From Caldovatus sediminis (lineage in GTDB: Bacteria; Pseudomonadota; Alphaproteobacteria; Acetobacterales; Acetobacteraceae): a stretch of DNA of 64,000 bases. The stretch is taken from NCBI RefSeq assembly GCF_014644455.1, contig NZ_BMKS01000012.1, positions 62,001-126,000 on the forward strand, in the 5' to 3' direction. The position numbers and the translations under genes are program-made. Numbering within the stretch: the stretch's first letter is position 1; each line of letters begins with the position of its first letter. This document shows positions 1-9,133 of the stretch, piece by piece. Under the pieces are notes generated by a model, which saw only the letters and a list, made by a program, of their open reading frames with translations, searched no databases and was not told the DNA's origin.

Positions 1-961
1 GCCGCGCGCCGGGGTGGAAGGCCGCATCCATCGGCGGCGTGCCGGCCAGGCGCATCTCCCAGCGCGGCATGATCGGATTGACGTCCTTGTAGAGGTCGAA
101 GGTCTCGTGGACCGCCTTCATCAGGGCGTAGACCTCCTCCTCGCGGGTTTCGGTCTTCACCGTGATCATCGGGTAGCGGTAGCCCATGACCCAGGCCGGG
201 TTCTGCTGCGAGAGCCCGGCGCCCACCGTCTCCTGGAAGGGCTCGACGAACGGCACGGCGCGCTGCGCCGCCTGCCAGCCCCGGGCGTTCTGCGGATCGA
301 GCTCGACCCAGGAGATGCCGCGCGGGCTCGCCTCCAGTTCGCGCAGCACCGCCGTGGCGGGAGCGGCGCCGGCGGCGTCGGCGCGGCCCTCGATCAGCGC
401 GCGGAGGCTGGCGACGTAGGAGGGGAACTGCACGAGCTGCACGTCGTTCCAGGTGAGGCCGGCGAAGGCCAGCACCGGCTCGACCTTGATGTTCACGGAG
501 GAATTGGCGGGCACGAAGGCGAAGCGCTTGCCGCGCAGGTGCTCCGGCCTGGTGATCCCGCTCTCGCGCGTGGCGACCACGGAGAAGCCGTTCACCCGGC
601 CGCAGAGGGTGCGGAACTCCTGCGGGCCCCAGTCGGGCGCGGCGTATTCGTAGAGGCCCTCCACGGCGAAGAAGAGCTCGTTGGCGAGCCAGCCATGGCT
701 GGCACGGCCCTGGCGCAGCGGCAGCACGCGCCCGATCGAGGTCCCGGAGGGCTGCAGCCGCACCCGCGTGCCGTAGGCCCTTCCCATGGCGTCGGCGATG
801 GCCGAAGCCTCGACATAGCCGGTCGAGCCGACGTCGTAGACCGACCAGACCATGGTGGAGGGCAGGTCGGGCAGCGGCCGCGGCTGCGCGATGGCCGGGC
901 GCGCCAGCGCGCCGGCGGCTGCAGCGCCGGCGAGGCCGAAGGTCCTGCGTCGCGTGAGCAT
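1..961 (-). CDS. TAXI-family TRAP transporter solute-binding protein (3' end outside window)
   Basis: Periplasmic receptor of the TAXI type, which delivers a small solute, often a carboxylate, to TRAP membrane subunits. The start ATG is at 961. The protein opens with a twin-arginine-like signal (MLTRRRTFGLAG) and an Ala-rich stretch ending near AIAQ. It continues with typical receptor sequence: STGYVEASAIADAMG, then a GKRFAFVPANSS stretch where TAXI proteins bind ligand. About 320 codons are visible and no stop is reached, so the C-terminus lies left of the window. No permease gene is visible here. It is divergent from the CoA ligase at 1268, so the two may share a control region. The family call is by sequence recognition; the ligand is unknown. 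Confidence 0.82.
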   Translation of the reverse strand, partial: MLTRRRTFGLAGAAAAGALARPAIAQPRPLPDLPSTMVWSVYDVGSTGYVEASAIADAMGRAYGTRVRLQPSGTSIGRVLPLRQGRASHGWLANELFFAVEGLYEYAAPDWGPQEFRTLCGRVNGFSVVATRESGITRPEHLRGKRFAFVPANSSVNIKVEPVLAFAGLTWNDVQLVQFPSYVASLRALIEGRADAAGAAPATAVLRELEASPRGISWVELDPQNARGWQAAQRAVPFVEPFQETVGAGLSQQNPAWVMGYRYPMITVKTETREEEVYALMKAVHETFDLYKDVNPIMPRWEMRLAGTPPMDAAFHPGAR

Positions 962-1267
962 GCTGCGTCTCCCATTCGTTCCTTCGGTGGCGCCGCGGTT
1001 GGCGTCGGGCCCCGTTCCGCCTGCCTTACGGGAGCGGCAACCGGCAGGCAAGTCGCGCGAACCGGCATCGGTCCCGTCCGAGGGGGCGCGTTCCGCCGTC
1101 GCCGGGGTCGGGACGGCGCGCCCCCGATCGGCTCCGGACCGGGCCGGGGCGCGGGACGCTTGCCCCCGTCGGACATCGGCGCTTCCCTCGACCGCAAAGA
1201 CGGGAACGCCGGGAGAGGGCCGCCGCATCCCGCGCCCCCCCGGAGAGGATCGGGAGGCAACGCCGCG
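962..1267. other. Divergent intergenic region, TAXI receptor / CoA ligase
   Basis: 306 bases between two divergent starts must hold both promoters. It is GC-rich throughout and I see no convincing -35/-10 pair or palindrome. A purine-rich ggagagg stretch near 1243 may serve the ligase, but it sits rather far from the ATG at 1268. Confidence 0.4.
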
Positions 1268-2914
1268 ATGGACCCCATCCCGGGCATGATGATGGACCGG
1301 CCGCTTCTGGTCTCGGCGCTGATCGAGCACGCGGAACGGTTCCACGGCGCGGTGCCCGTCGTCTCGCGCGAGCACGACGGCAGCCTCTTCCGCTACACCT
1401 ACGCCGAGGCGAGCGGCCGCGCGAAGCGGCTCGCCAAGGCCCTGCTGCGCCTCGGCGTGCGGCCCGGCGAGCGGGTGGCGACCATGGCCTGGAACGGCCA
1501 CCGGCACTTCGAGCTCTACTACGGCATCTCCGGCATCGGCGCGGTGATGCACACCATCAACCCGCGGCTGTTCGAGGACCAGATCGCCTACATCGCCAAC
1601 CACGCCGGGGACAGGCTGCTGTTCGTGGACCTCTCGCTGCTGCCGCTGGTCGAGGCGCTGCGCGGGCGGCTGGCGACGATCCGCACCTGCGTCGCGCTCG
1701 CGCCGCGCGCGGCCCTGCCGGCCGGCACGACCCTCCCCGGGCTGCTCAGCTACGAGGAGCTGCTGGAGGCGGAGGACGACGACTTCGCCTGGCCGCAATT
1801 CGACGAGCGCAGCGCCTGCGCGCTCTGCTACACCTCGGGCACCACCGGCCGCCCGCGCGGCGCCCTCTACAGCCACCGCTCGACCGTCCTGCACACGATG
1901 AACTGCTGCGCGGTGGACGGCCACGCCGTCTCCGGCGAGGACTGCGTCCTGCCGGCGGTGCAGATGTATCACGGCAACGCCTGGGGCATCCCCTACTCGG
2001 CGACCGCCGCCGGCGCCAAGCTCGTGCTGTCCGGCCGCCAGCTCGACGGCGAGACCCTGTTCCGGCTGCTCGAGGAGGAGCGGGTGACCTTCTCCCTCGG
2101 CGTGCCGACGGTCTGGATGGACCTGCTCGCCTACACGGCGCCGCGCGGCCTGCGGCTGACGACGCTGCGCCGCGTCGTCAGCGGCGGCTCGGCGGTGCCG
2201 CAGTCGCTCGTCGAGGCGTTCCGGCGCGATCACGGCGTGCGGGTGATCCAGGCCTGGGGCATGACGGAGATGAACCCCCTCGGCGCGACCGCCGCGCCGC
2301 GCCACAGGCACCTCGGCGCGTCGGAGGCCGAGCGGGACGCGGTCAACCAGACCCAGGGCCGCCCGCCCTTCCTCGTGGACATGCGGATCGTCGGACCGGA
2401 CGGCGCGGTCCTGCCGCATGACGGGCGCGCGGTGGGCGAGCTGCAGGTCCGCGGCCCGTGGGTGATCAGCGGCTACTTCGGGGACCCGGCGGCGACCGCC
2501 GCCGCGATCACCCCGGACGGCTGGCTCGCCACCGGCGACGTCGGCTCGATCGACCCGGACGGCTACCTCCGCGTCGTGGACCGCGCCAAGGACATGATCA
2601 AGTCGGGCGGCGAGTGGATCAGCTCGATCGCGCTCGAGACCGCCGCCGCCGCGCACCCGGACGTCGCCGAGGCGGCCGCCGTCGCCGTGCCGCACCCGAG
2701 ATGGGGCGAGCGCCCGCTGCTGCTCGTCGTCGCGCGCGACGGGCGCGCGGTGGATGCGGCGGCGCTGCGCGGCTTCCTGGCCGCGCGGCTGGCGCGCTGG
2801 TGGCTGCCCGACGAGATCCTGGTCGTCGCCGAGCTGCCGCGCACCGCGACCGGCAAGGTGAGCAAGGCGGCGCTACGCGAGCGCTACCGCGACCGCGGTC
2901 TCCCGGAAGGGTGA
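1268..2914 (+). CDS. Medium/long-chain acyl-CoA ligase (AMP-binding, FadD/DmdB-like)
   Basis: Adenylate-forming enzyme that activates a carboxylic acid with ATP and CoA, probably cytosolic. The 548-residue length fits the fatty acid/3-methylthiopropionate ligase branch. Visible motifs are the phosphate-binding loop TSGTTGRPRG (189-198), the GMTEMNP core near 330, WLATGDVGSIDPDG, the hinge DRAKDMIKSGGEW near 438, and the catalytic lysine in TATGKVSKA (K530). The loop ends RG where most members have KG, a conservative change. The reading frame stays open far upstream, but homology begins at MDPIPGMMMDRPL, so the ATG at 1268 was chosen. No other acyl-CoA gene adjoins it; the neighbouring TAXI receptor suggests an imported acid as substrate, which is inference. 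Confidence 0.88.
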   Translation: MDPIPGMMMDRPLLVSALIEHAERFHGAVPVVSREHDGSLFRYTYAEASGRAKRLAKALLRLGVRPGERVATMAWNGHRHFELYYGISGIGAVMHTINPRLFEDQIAYIANHAGDRLLFVDLSLLPLVEALRGRLATIRTCVALAPRAALPAGTTLPGLLSYEELLEAEDDDFAWPQFDERSACALCYTSGTTGRPRGALYSHRSTVLHTMNCCAVDGHAVSGEDCVLPAVQMYHGNAWGIPYSATAAGAKLVLSGRQLDGETLFRLLEEERVTFSLGVPTVWMDLLAYTAPRGLRLTTLRRVVSGGSAVPQSLVEAFRRDHGVRVIQAWGMTEMNPLGATAAPRHRHLGASEAERDAVNQTQGRPPFLVDMRIVGPDGAVLPHDGRAVGELQVRGPWVISGYFGDPAATAAAITPDGWLATGDVGSIDPDGYLRVVDRAKDMIKSGGEWISSIALETAAAAHPDVAEAAAVAVPHPRWGERPLLLVVARDGRAVDAAALRGFLAARLARWWLPDEILVVAELPRTATGKVSKAALRERYRDRGLPEG

Positions 2915-3061
2915 CGCGCAGGCCGCCGGCGGCCTGGTCCGCGAGCCGGCGCGGGCGCCGTCGGCGCGGGCGCGAGCCGTGGCTTGCAGGATGCGCGGCG
3001 ACGCCGCGGGGAGGTCGCCGCAGGCGGGGAAGCCTCCCGCCCCGCGGCCGGTCCTGCCGCC

Positions 3062-3256
3062 CTGCCGGTGCTCGTGCGGAGCCGCTACGGCATGCACGTG
3101 CTCCAGATGCCCCGCAAGGTCGAGGGCCGAGTGCCGCCCTTCGAGGCGTTGCGCGAGCGCATCGCCGAGGTCCTGCGCGAGGCGAGCTGGCGCCGCGCCG
3201 TGCAGGGCCGCATCGGCATGCTCGCGGCGCGGGTCCGGATCGCGGGCTTCGGCATC
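3062..3256 (+). pseudogene. Remnant of PpiC-type peptidyl-prolyl isomerase (C-terminal part)
   Basis: One frame reads PVLVRSRYGMHVLQMPRK, then a RVPPFEALRERIAEVLRE helix and SWRRAVQ...LAARVRIAG. This resembles the C-terminal end of parvulin (PpiC/SurA-like) isomerases, where the RYGxHV strand closes the catalytic domain and an FEAVRERIAEYLRE helix follows. The N-terminal chaperone part and most of the parvulin domain are absent and there is no credible start, so it is called a dead fragment. Such isomerases often sit in nitrate-respiration operons, but nothing of that kind is next to it. Short similarity; moderate confidence. Confidence 0.5.
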
Positions 3257-3402
3257 CTCCAGGGGCGCGCCGCTCCGCCGCTGGGCGCCTGGCCGGCCGG
3301 GGCCGCCTGCGTTGCCGCCCCGCGGCGGGGCCGGCGATGCCGGATCCCACGGCGCGCGACCTGCCGGGCCGCGGCCGCCGCGCCGCCGCCCTCGAGGCCA
3401 GG

Positions 3403-6297
3403 TCACGGTGCGTCGCCCGGGTGGCGGTCCCGCTCGGTCCTGGCGAGCGCGCGCCCGATCGGCACCGACATCTCGCAGGCGAGACCGCCGGCATCCCACA
3501 GGCGCTCGATCCGGCCGCCGAGCTGATCCCTCACCGTGCCCTCGATCACGCGCGAGCCGAAGCCGCGCCGCCGCGGCGGCGCGGCGACCGGCGGGCCACC
3601 GCTCTCGGCCCAGCGCAGCCGCAGCATCCCGGCGGCGTGGTCCAGGTGCCAGCGCACCGCGACCCGCCCGGCCGGCACGCTCAGGGCGCCGTACTTCACC
3701 GCGTTCGTCGCCAGCTCATGCAAGGCCATCGAGAGCGCCTGCGCGGCGGAGGGCGCGAGCGTCACCTCCGCGCCGTCCACCTCGACCCGCGGCATGGGCC
3801 TGTCGCCCCGATCCGGACCCGCCTCCGCGGAGGGCAGGAACGCCGCCAGCTCGGCCTCGATGAGGGCGCGCAGCTCGGCGCCCTCCCACCGCCCCGCCGC
3901 AAGCATCGTATGGGCGCGGGCCAGCGCCGCCACGCGGCCCTCGACGGCGCGCGCATAGGCCTCCGGGTCGTCCTTCGGCGTCAGCCGCAGCGCCGCCTGC
4001 ACCACCGCCAGCGCGTTCTTCGCCCGATGGTCCAGCTCCTTCGCCAGCAGCGCCTGGCGTGCCTCGGCCAGCTTGCGCCCGGTGATGTCGACCCATGCCG
4101 AGTAGCGCAGCGTCCGTCCGCCGAGCTGGACGTCGGCGGTCCGGACCAGCACGTCGCGGATCGCGCCCGACTTCGTCCGGTGCCGCGTCTCGAACTCCCT
4201 AAGGCGGGTCCGCGCGGCGTGGGCCAGCGCCTCGGTCCGGATCTCGGCCTCCGACATCGCGGCCTCGATGTCGGGGAGGCGCAGGCGGGCCAACTCCTCG
4301 CGCGTGTAGCCCAGCAGCGCGCACGCGCGGTCGTTGACCGCGACGAAGCCGAGCGTCTCCGGGTCGATCACCGCCACCCCGACCGGCACCGCCTCGAACA
4401 ACGTGCGGAACCGCTCCTCGCTTTCGGCGAGCGCGGCCTCGGCCTCCTTCTGCGCGGTGATGTCGCGCATGATGCCGAGGTGCCGGACCGGACGGCCGTC
4501 CTCGTCGGTCATCGCCTCGCCGGTCGAGTACAGCCAGCGCACCGCGCCGTCGGAGGGCCGCACGATCCGGAACTCCGCCTCCGGCAGGGGCCCCCGCCGC
4601 GTGGCCGCCTCCGCGACCTTCGCGCGGAACCGATCCCGGTCCTCGGGATGGATGACCGACAGCATGAGGTCCAGCGTGACCGGCGAGTCGGTCTCGATGC
4701 CCCAGAGGCGGTAGGTGCTCTCCGACCAGTGCCTCCGACCGGTCGCATGGTCGACCTCCCAGGCCCCGATCCCGCCAGCGTTCTGCGCCAGGCGCAGCCG
4801 CTCCTCGGAGACGCGCAGCGCTTCCGTCGCCGCCTTCGCCTCCGTGATGTCCTGGAAGACCGCCACGGTGCGGATCGGCCGCCCCGCGGGGTCGCGCACC
4901 GGCGAGGAGGACACGCGCACCCAGCGCATGCCGCCGTCGGGCAGGAGCATGCGCTTCACCGTCTCGTAGGACGCCGCCTCGCCGCGCGTGACGCGCCGGA
5001 TCGCGGCACGCTGGGCGGCGAGATCGTCGGGGTGGGTGAATTCCGAGTAGTGGCGGCCGATGAGATCCGCGGCCGGGCGGCCGGCCAGGCGGCAGAAGGC
5101 GGCGTTGACCCGCACGTAGCGCCCGGTCGCGTAGTCCGACTGGACCATCGGCAGGCCGGACCCCTCGAAGGCCGCGCGGAACTCCGCCTCGCTCGCCGCG
5201 AGCGCGGCTTCGGCCCGCTTGCTGGAGGTGACGTCGATGCTCAGCCCGAGCATGCGCGTCGCGCGGCCGTCGCCGTCGTAGACGGCGCGGCCGAGGCCCT
5301 GGATCCAGCGCACCGAACCGTCCGGCAGCGGCACGCGGTAGGTGAAGTCGTAGAGGCCGCGCGCGGCGAGGGCGCGCGCCACCGCCGCGCGCGCCGGGGC
5401 GCGATCCTCCGGATGGATGCGTTCGGCCCATTCGGCCTCGTCGAACACCTCGGGATGGTCCGCGGGCAGCCCGTGCAGGCGCCGGCTCTCGCCCGAGAGC
5501 CGCATCCGGCCGGTCCTCAGGTCCACCTCCCAGGCACCCGCGCCGGCGGCCTCCTGCGCCAGGCGCAGCCGTGCCTCGTTCTCCGCCAGCGCGGCCTCCG
5601 CCGCGCGGCGGTCGGTGATGTCGAAATCGACGCCGACCAGTCGCTCGACCCGGCCGTCGGGCCCCGTCACCGCGCGCCCGCGGGCGGCGAGCCAGCGCTC
5701 CTCGCCGGTGTCGGCGCGGCGGATGCGGAACTCGGCGCGATACTCGCCCGTCTCCATCACCGCGATCCGGATCGCGGCGTCGCGCGCGGTGCGGTCCTCC
5801 GGATGGATGAGCGCGTTGAAGCGGCCGATGTCGCCCGGCGGCGTGTCGGGCGGCAGACCGAACAGGCGCCGCAGCGCGTCGTCCCACTCCGCGCGCCCCG
5901 TGGCCAGGTCCCAGTCCCAGCTGCCCATGCCGGCGGCGTCGAAGGCCAGGCGCAGGCGGGCCTCCGTCGCGGCCAGCGCGGCGCTGCGCGCCTCGATGCG
6001 CGCGCGCAGCTCGGCATTCTCCCGGGCGAGGGCGTCGGCTCTCGCCCGCAGCTCCCCGGCCTCGCGCGCGGCATCGGCGGCGCGGGCGCGCAGCTCGGCG
6101 CGCGCCTCGGCCAGCTCCGCCGCCAGCGCGGCGTTCTCGAGGCGCGCCCGCGACAGTTCCGCCGCGAGGGCAGCGCCCTTGGCGCACGCGCCCGCGGCCG
6201 GCGCCTGCGCCTCGGCCAGCTCGCCGGCATCCGCAGCGAGCGCCGGAACGGGTCGTGCACGCCAGTCGGCCCCCAAAGGTCGCCCCCGCCTTGCCAA
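3403..6297 (-). CDS. Multi-PAS sensor histidine kinase, HWE family
   Basis: Soluble sensor kinase of 964 residues. Residues 25-115 are Ala/Glu/Arg-rich and predicted coiled coil. Five PAS/PAC units follow at about 113-230, 242-358, 368-485, 498-615 and 625-740, each ending in a D-I/V-T-x-x-K/R PAC signature. The kinase core has phosphoacceptor H757 (KELDHRAKN), an N-box HELATNAVKYG (N865) and the WxE signature (W896, E898) that defines HWE kinases, a family common in Alphaproteobacteria. No signal peptide or membrane segment is seen, so it should sense cytoplasmic cues such as light, redox or small ligands; no specific cofactor residue is evident. No response regulator is adjacent; the lone receiver at 18202 is one possible partner. 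The start at 6297 is the first ATG and could be later. Confidence 0.9.
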   Translation of the reverse strand: MARRGRPLGADWRARPVPALAADAGELAEAQAPAAGACAKGAALAAELSRARLENAALAAELAEARAELRARAADAAREAGELRARADALARENAELRARIEARSAALAATEARLRLAFDAAGMGSWDWDLATGRAEWDDALRRLFGLPPDTPPGDIGRFNALIHPEDRTARDAAIRIAVMETGEYRAEFRIRRADTGEERWLAARGRAVTGPDGRVERLVGVDFDITDRRAAEAALAENEARLRLAQEAAGAGAWEVDLRTGRMRLSGESRRLHGLPADHPEVFDEAEWAERIHPEDRAPARAAVARALAARGLYDFTYRVPLPDGSVRWIQGLGRAVYDGDGRATRMLGLSIDVTSSKRAEAALAASEAEFRAAFEGSGLPMVQSDYATGRYVRVNAAFCRLAGRPAADLIGRHYSEFTHPDDLAAQRAAIRRVTRGEAASYETVKRMLLPDGGMRWVRVSSSPVRDPAGRPIRTVAVFQDITEAKAATEALRVSEERLRLAQNAGGIGAWEVDHATGRRHWSESTYRLWGIETDSPVTLDLMLSVIHPEDRDRFRAKVAEAATRRGPLPEAEFRIVRPSDGAVRWLYSTGEAMTDEDGRPVRHLGIMRDITAQKEAEAALAESEERFRTLFEAVPVGVAVIDPETLGFVAVNDRACALLGYTREELARLRLPDIEAAMSEAEIRTEALAHAARTRLREFETRHRTKSGAIRDVLVRTADVQLGGRTLRYSAWVDITGRKLAEARQALLAKELDHRAKNALAVVQAALRLTPKDDPEAYARAVEGRVAALARAHTMLAAGRWEGAELRALIEAELAAFLPSAEAGPDRGDRPMPRVEVDGAEVTLAPSAAQALSMALHELATNAVKYGALSVPAGRVAVRWHLDHAAGMLRLRWAESGGPPVAAPPRRRGFGSRVIEGTVRDQLGGRIERLWDAGGLACEMSVPIGRALARTERDRHPGDAP

Positions 6298-6467
6298 TTT
6301 GAGAAACTTGTGCCTGTCGGCGGGCGCCGCGCAAGCGTTCTGGCGCGGCGGTCCAGGCGCGTAACCTTGCGGCAGCGCAGCGCGGCGGCGCGATCCCGCC
6401 GGTCACGACCGTGCGCGGTCGCGTCCGATTGGGTTGCGAGTACGGCCGGCGCCGGAATGCTCGGCGC

Positions 6468-7820
6468 ATGGGCTGGAGTGACCCGAGGCCGGACCCCGAC
6501 GGCGCGGCCCGCGGCCGATCCCGGGATCGGCCGCGGGCCGCGTGGCGGGGCGCCGCATCGCTCCTCGCCCTCGGCCTTCCGCTGCTCGCTTCCGCCTGCA
6601 CCGTCCCCCGCGCGAAGGAGGCGCGCGTCGTGCGGAGCGTCGGCGCGCCGGTGCCGCCGCGCACCGGGCCTCCCCGGAGGGTCGAACTGGCCGCATGGCA
6701 GACCGCGATGGACGAGAGCGGCTGCCGGCTCTCCGCCGCCGCGCCGGCGGGTGCCGCCAGGCTCAGCCTCGAAGGCGGCGGAGGCGGGGCGCCGGCGCTC
6801 GTGCGGCTCCGGCTGGCCGTCCCGGGCGGGACGGCACGGCCCATGCGCTTCCGGCCCGGCGGCCGGTACGCGCTGCGCCTTGCCGGTGACGACCGGGCTT
6901 CCGGCTCCGGCGCCGCAGCGCCGCAGATCGCCCTCGCCGCACGCGATGCGTGGGTCGCCGAAGCCGAGATCCCCCCGACCGTCGCCGGCGGGCGGCTGCT
7001 CGTCGCCATCCCGGCCGCGCGGGCGGCGACGGTCCGCGGACCGGGCCTGGCACTGGCCCTTGCCCTGGCGCCCAGCGCCGCGGCGGCGGAGGACTTCGTG
7101 GGCTGCGTCGAAACCGTTGCCGCCTCCCGGCCCGGTCCGCCGGTCGTCGAGGCGGGATTGCCGGGCGGCTGGGAGGTCGTTCGGCGGCGCGACGCCTGCG
7201 GCCTGCACCGGCTGGATGGGCCGATCGGCGTCTCGGTCGCCGGCCTGCGCGGCGCCGGCCTGGCCGTGACGGTGCACGGCCACGGCGCCTTCGAGCGCGG
7301 GCGCCGATACGAGCTGCGCTTCACGGGCGATGGCTCGGGCACCGCGGCGGCCTGGACCGCCGGGGCGCAGGCGGTGAGTGCCGACACGGTGGTCTGGGCG
7401 GTTCCCGAGGACCCCTCCGGCAGCGCGCGCGTGGCCGATCTGCTGCGCGGCGGCTCGCTCGCGGTCGCCGCTGCCGGAACCACCGTCGGTCAGACCCGGC
7501 TGCCTCCCGCCGGCATCGCAGCCGAACGGTTCCTGCGCTGCGGCGAGACGGTGTTCGGCCGATCGCCGCCACGCCTGCCCCTCGCGACGCCCCCTGCCGC
7601 CGGCGAGGATGGCGATCGCGGCCGTGCGCCGCTCGGCGGCACCGGTCACGCGCCGCGGGGAACCGCGGCGGCGACGGGAACGGGGGGCGCCGCCCCACCG
7701 CCGCCGGCCGAGGATGGCGGGACCGCTTTCGCCGGGTCAGCGCTCGGCGCGCATGGCGCACCGGCTCGGATCGCGACGGCGGAGGTGCCGGAAGAAGCGC
7801 CCGTCGGCGCGGCGCCCTGA
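6468..7820 (+). CDS. Predicted lipoprotein with two repeated Cys-containing modules
   Basis: Not recognised as a known family. The ATG at 6468 gives 450 residues. A hydrophobic stretch (ASLLALGLPLLASAC) ends in a lipobox-like ASAC, suggesting an exported, lipid-anchored protein. Two similar modules of roughly 130 residues follow. Each has a W near its start, a C 6-10 residues later, an F-x-x-G-x-R/x-Y-x-L-R-x-x-G-D strand, a DLL-x-GG or related turn, and a closing F-x-x-C-x-E-T-V (EDFVGCVETV in the first, ERFLRCGETV in the second). The paired cysteines suggest one disulfide per module. The layout recalls, but does not clearly match, invasion-associated locus B proteins. The C-terminal 90 residues are low-complexity Gly/Ala/Pro. 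The TPR gene follows in the same direction. Confidence 0.6.
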   Translation: MGWSDPRPDPDGAARGRSRDRPRAAWRGAASLLALGLPLLASACTVPRAKEARVVRSVGAPVPPRTGPPRRVELAAWQTAMDESGCRLSAAAPAGAARLSLEGGGGGAPALVRLRLAVPGGTARPMRFRPGGRYALRLAGDDRASGSGAAAPQIALAARDAWVAEAEIPPTVAGGRLLVAIPAARAATVRGPGLALALALAPSAAAAEDFVGCVETVAASRPGPPVVEAGLPGGWEVVRRRDACGLHRLDGPIGVSVAGLRGAGLAVTVHGHGAFERGRRYELRFTGDGSGTAAAWTAGAQAVSADTVVWAVPEDPSGSARVADLLRGGSLAVAAAGTTVGQTRLPPAGIAAERFLRCGETVFGRSPPRLPLATPPAAGEDGDRGRAPLGGTGHAPRGTAAATGTGGAAPPPPAEDGGTAFAGSALGAHGAPARIATAEVPEEAPVGAAP

Positions 7821-8008
7821 CCGCATCCGCCGCCTGCCGGCATGCGAATGGCCGATCGCGCCGGCCGGCGGCACGCCGGAACCATCCCCCGGCTGCGAGG
7901 GTTGCCGCTCGGTCGGAGGAGCCGCGAGGGGTCGCGGGCGGCCGGTCATCTTGCCGGGATCCCGCCGATATTGCATGCGATACCCGGCGTGCGGAGCATC
8001 GCCCTGTC

Positions 8009-8899
8009 ATGAGAGCCAAGTCCCTGGTGAGCGAAGGGCCCGATCGGGAGCGGACGCCGCGCGCGGCCGACCGACCGGCGGCCGGTGCCGCCGGCGCCTG
8101 GCCGTCCGAGACCATGCGCCGCCGCTCCCCGGAAAGCCGCTCTTCCGCAGGCGCGCCGGCCGATCGGACCGTCGCTGCCGCGCGACGCCGGTGGCCGTCG
8201 CCATGCCCGAGGCCCCGGCACCTCGCGGCGGCCGCTGCCGTGGCGGCCGCGCTGTGGTTCGGCCCGCCACCCGACCGGCATGGCGGAGGCGGGAGCGCCC
8301 GCGCCGAGGGCCAGGCGCTGCCGCCGGCGGTGGCGTGGCAGCAGGCCCAGGCCGAACCGCGGGCGCGGAATGGCGGCGATCCCCGCCGTCCGCCGCGGAT
8401 GAGCCCGGACGAGGCGCGCCGCGCCGAGCTCGACCGGCTGTTCGCCGCGTTGCGCGACGCGCCCGACGAGGCGGGCGCCGCGCTGGTGGAGGCGCGAATC
8501 TGGGCGCTCTGGACACAGGCCGCGAGCCCCGCGGTCCAGCTCCTGATGCGGCGCGGCCTTCGCAACATGGAGGCGCGCGCGCCGGAAGAGGCGCTCGAGG
8601 ACTTCGATGCGGCGATCACCCTCGCGCCCGACTTCGCGGAGGCCTGGCACCGGCGCGCCCAGGCTCATGCCGCGTCGGGCGACCTCGCCGCGGCGGCCCG
8701 TGATCTCCAGGAGGCGTTGCGGCTCGAGCCGCGGCATTTCGGCGCGCTGACGACGCTCTCCACGATCCAGGAGGAGGCGGGCGACCTCGCCGGGGCAGTG
8801 CGCAGCCTCGAGGCCGCGCTCGCGCTTCATCCGAAGATGCGCGGCGCCGAGATGCGGCTGCGGGATCTTCGGCGCCGGGCGCAGGGGGAGGAGACCTGA
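8009..8899 (+). CDS. Tetratricopeptide-repeat protein, membrane-anchored or exported
   Basis: 296-residue protein. An Arg/Ala-rich N-terminus leads to a hydrophobic stretch (HLAAAAAVAAALWFG, about residues 71-85) that could be a signal anchor. The conserved part begins near DEARRAELDRLFAALRDAP. At least three TPR units follow: MRRGLRNMEARAPEEALEDFDAAI, FAEAWHRRAQAHAASGDL, and FGALTTLSTIQEEAGDLAGA. This C-terminal arrangement is common in alphaproteobacterial TPR proteins. TPRs are protein-binding scaffolds; no partner can be named. The ATG at 8009 was taken; an in-frame ATG about 105 bases downstream is a credible alternative, because the first 35 residues look unconserved. Confidence 0.72.
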   Translation: MRAKSLVSEGPDRERTPRAADRPAAGAAGAWPSETMRRRSPESRSSAGAPADRTVAAARRRWPSPCPRPRHLAAAAAVAAALWFGPPPDRHGGGGSARAEGQALPPAVAWQQAQAEPRARNGGDPRRPPRMSPDEARRAELDRLFAALRDAPDEAGAALVEARIWALWTQAASPAVQLLMRRGLRNMEARAPEEALEDFDAAITLAPDFAEAWHRRAQAHAASGDLAAAARDLQEALRLEPRHFGALTTLSTIQEEAGDLAGAVRSLEAALALHPKMRGAEMRLRDLRRRAQGEET

Positions 8900-9133
8900 G
8901 CGGGCCGCCCGCGCACGGGCCGCGCTGACCGGCCGCGCAGCTCCTGGAAGCGCCGGTCGTCGGCCGGCCGCGCCCGCCGTCGCCCCGCTTCGTGACCGGC
9001 GCAAGCGCCGCGTTCGCGGCACCCGGCACGCAGGCGCCGCTCACGTCTCCGGGACGCGCCGGAGCTCCGCCCGCGCTCCGGCGCAACGCGCGGATGGCCC
9101 GGACGCCGGCCGGCATGCGACACAGGGCGCGCC

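Noticed and set aside
2458-7269. A 1603-codon open frame on the plus strand across the kinase region
   Set aside because: It lies antisense to the HWE kinase and out of frame with the ligase and lipoprotein genes, and is Arg/Pro-rich without domains; a high-GC shadow.
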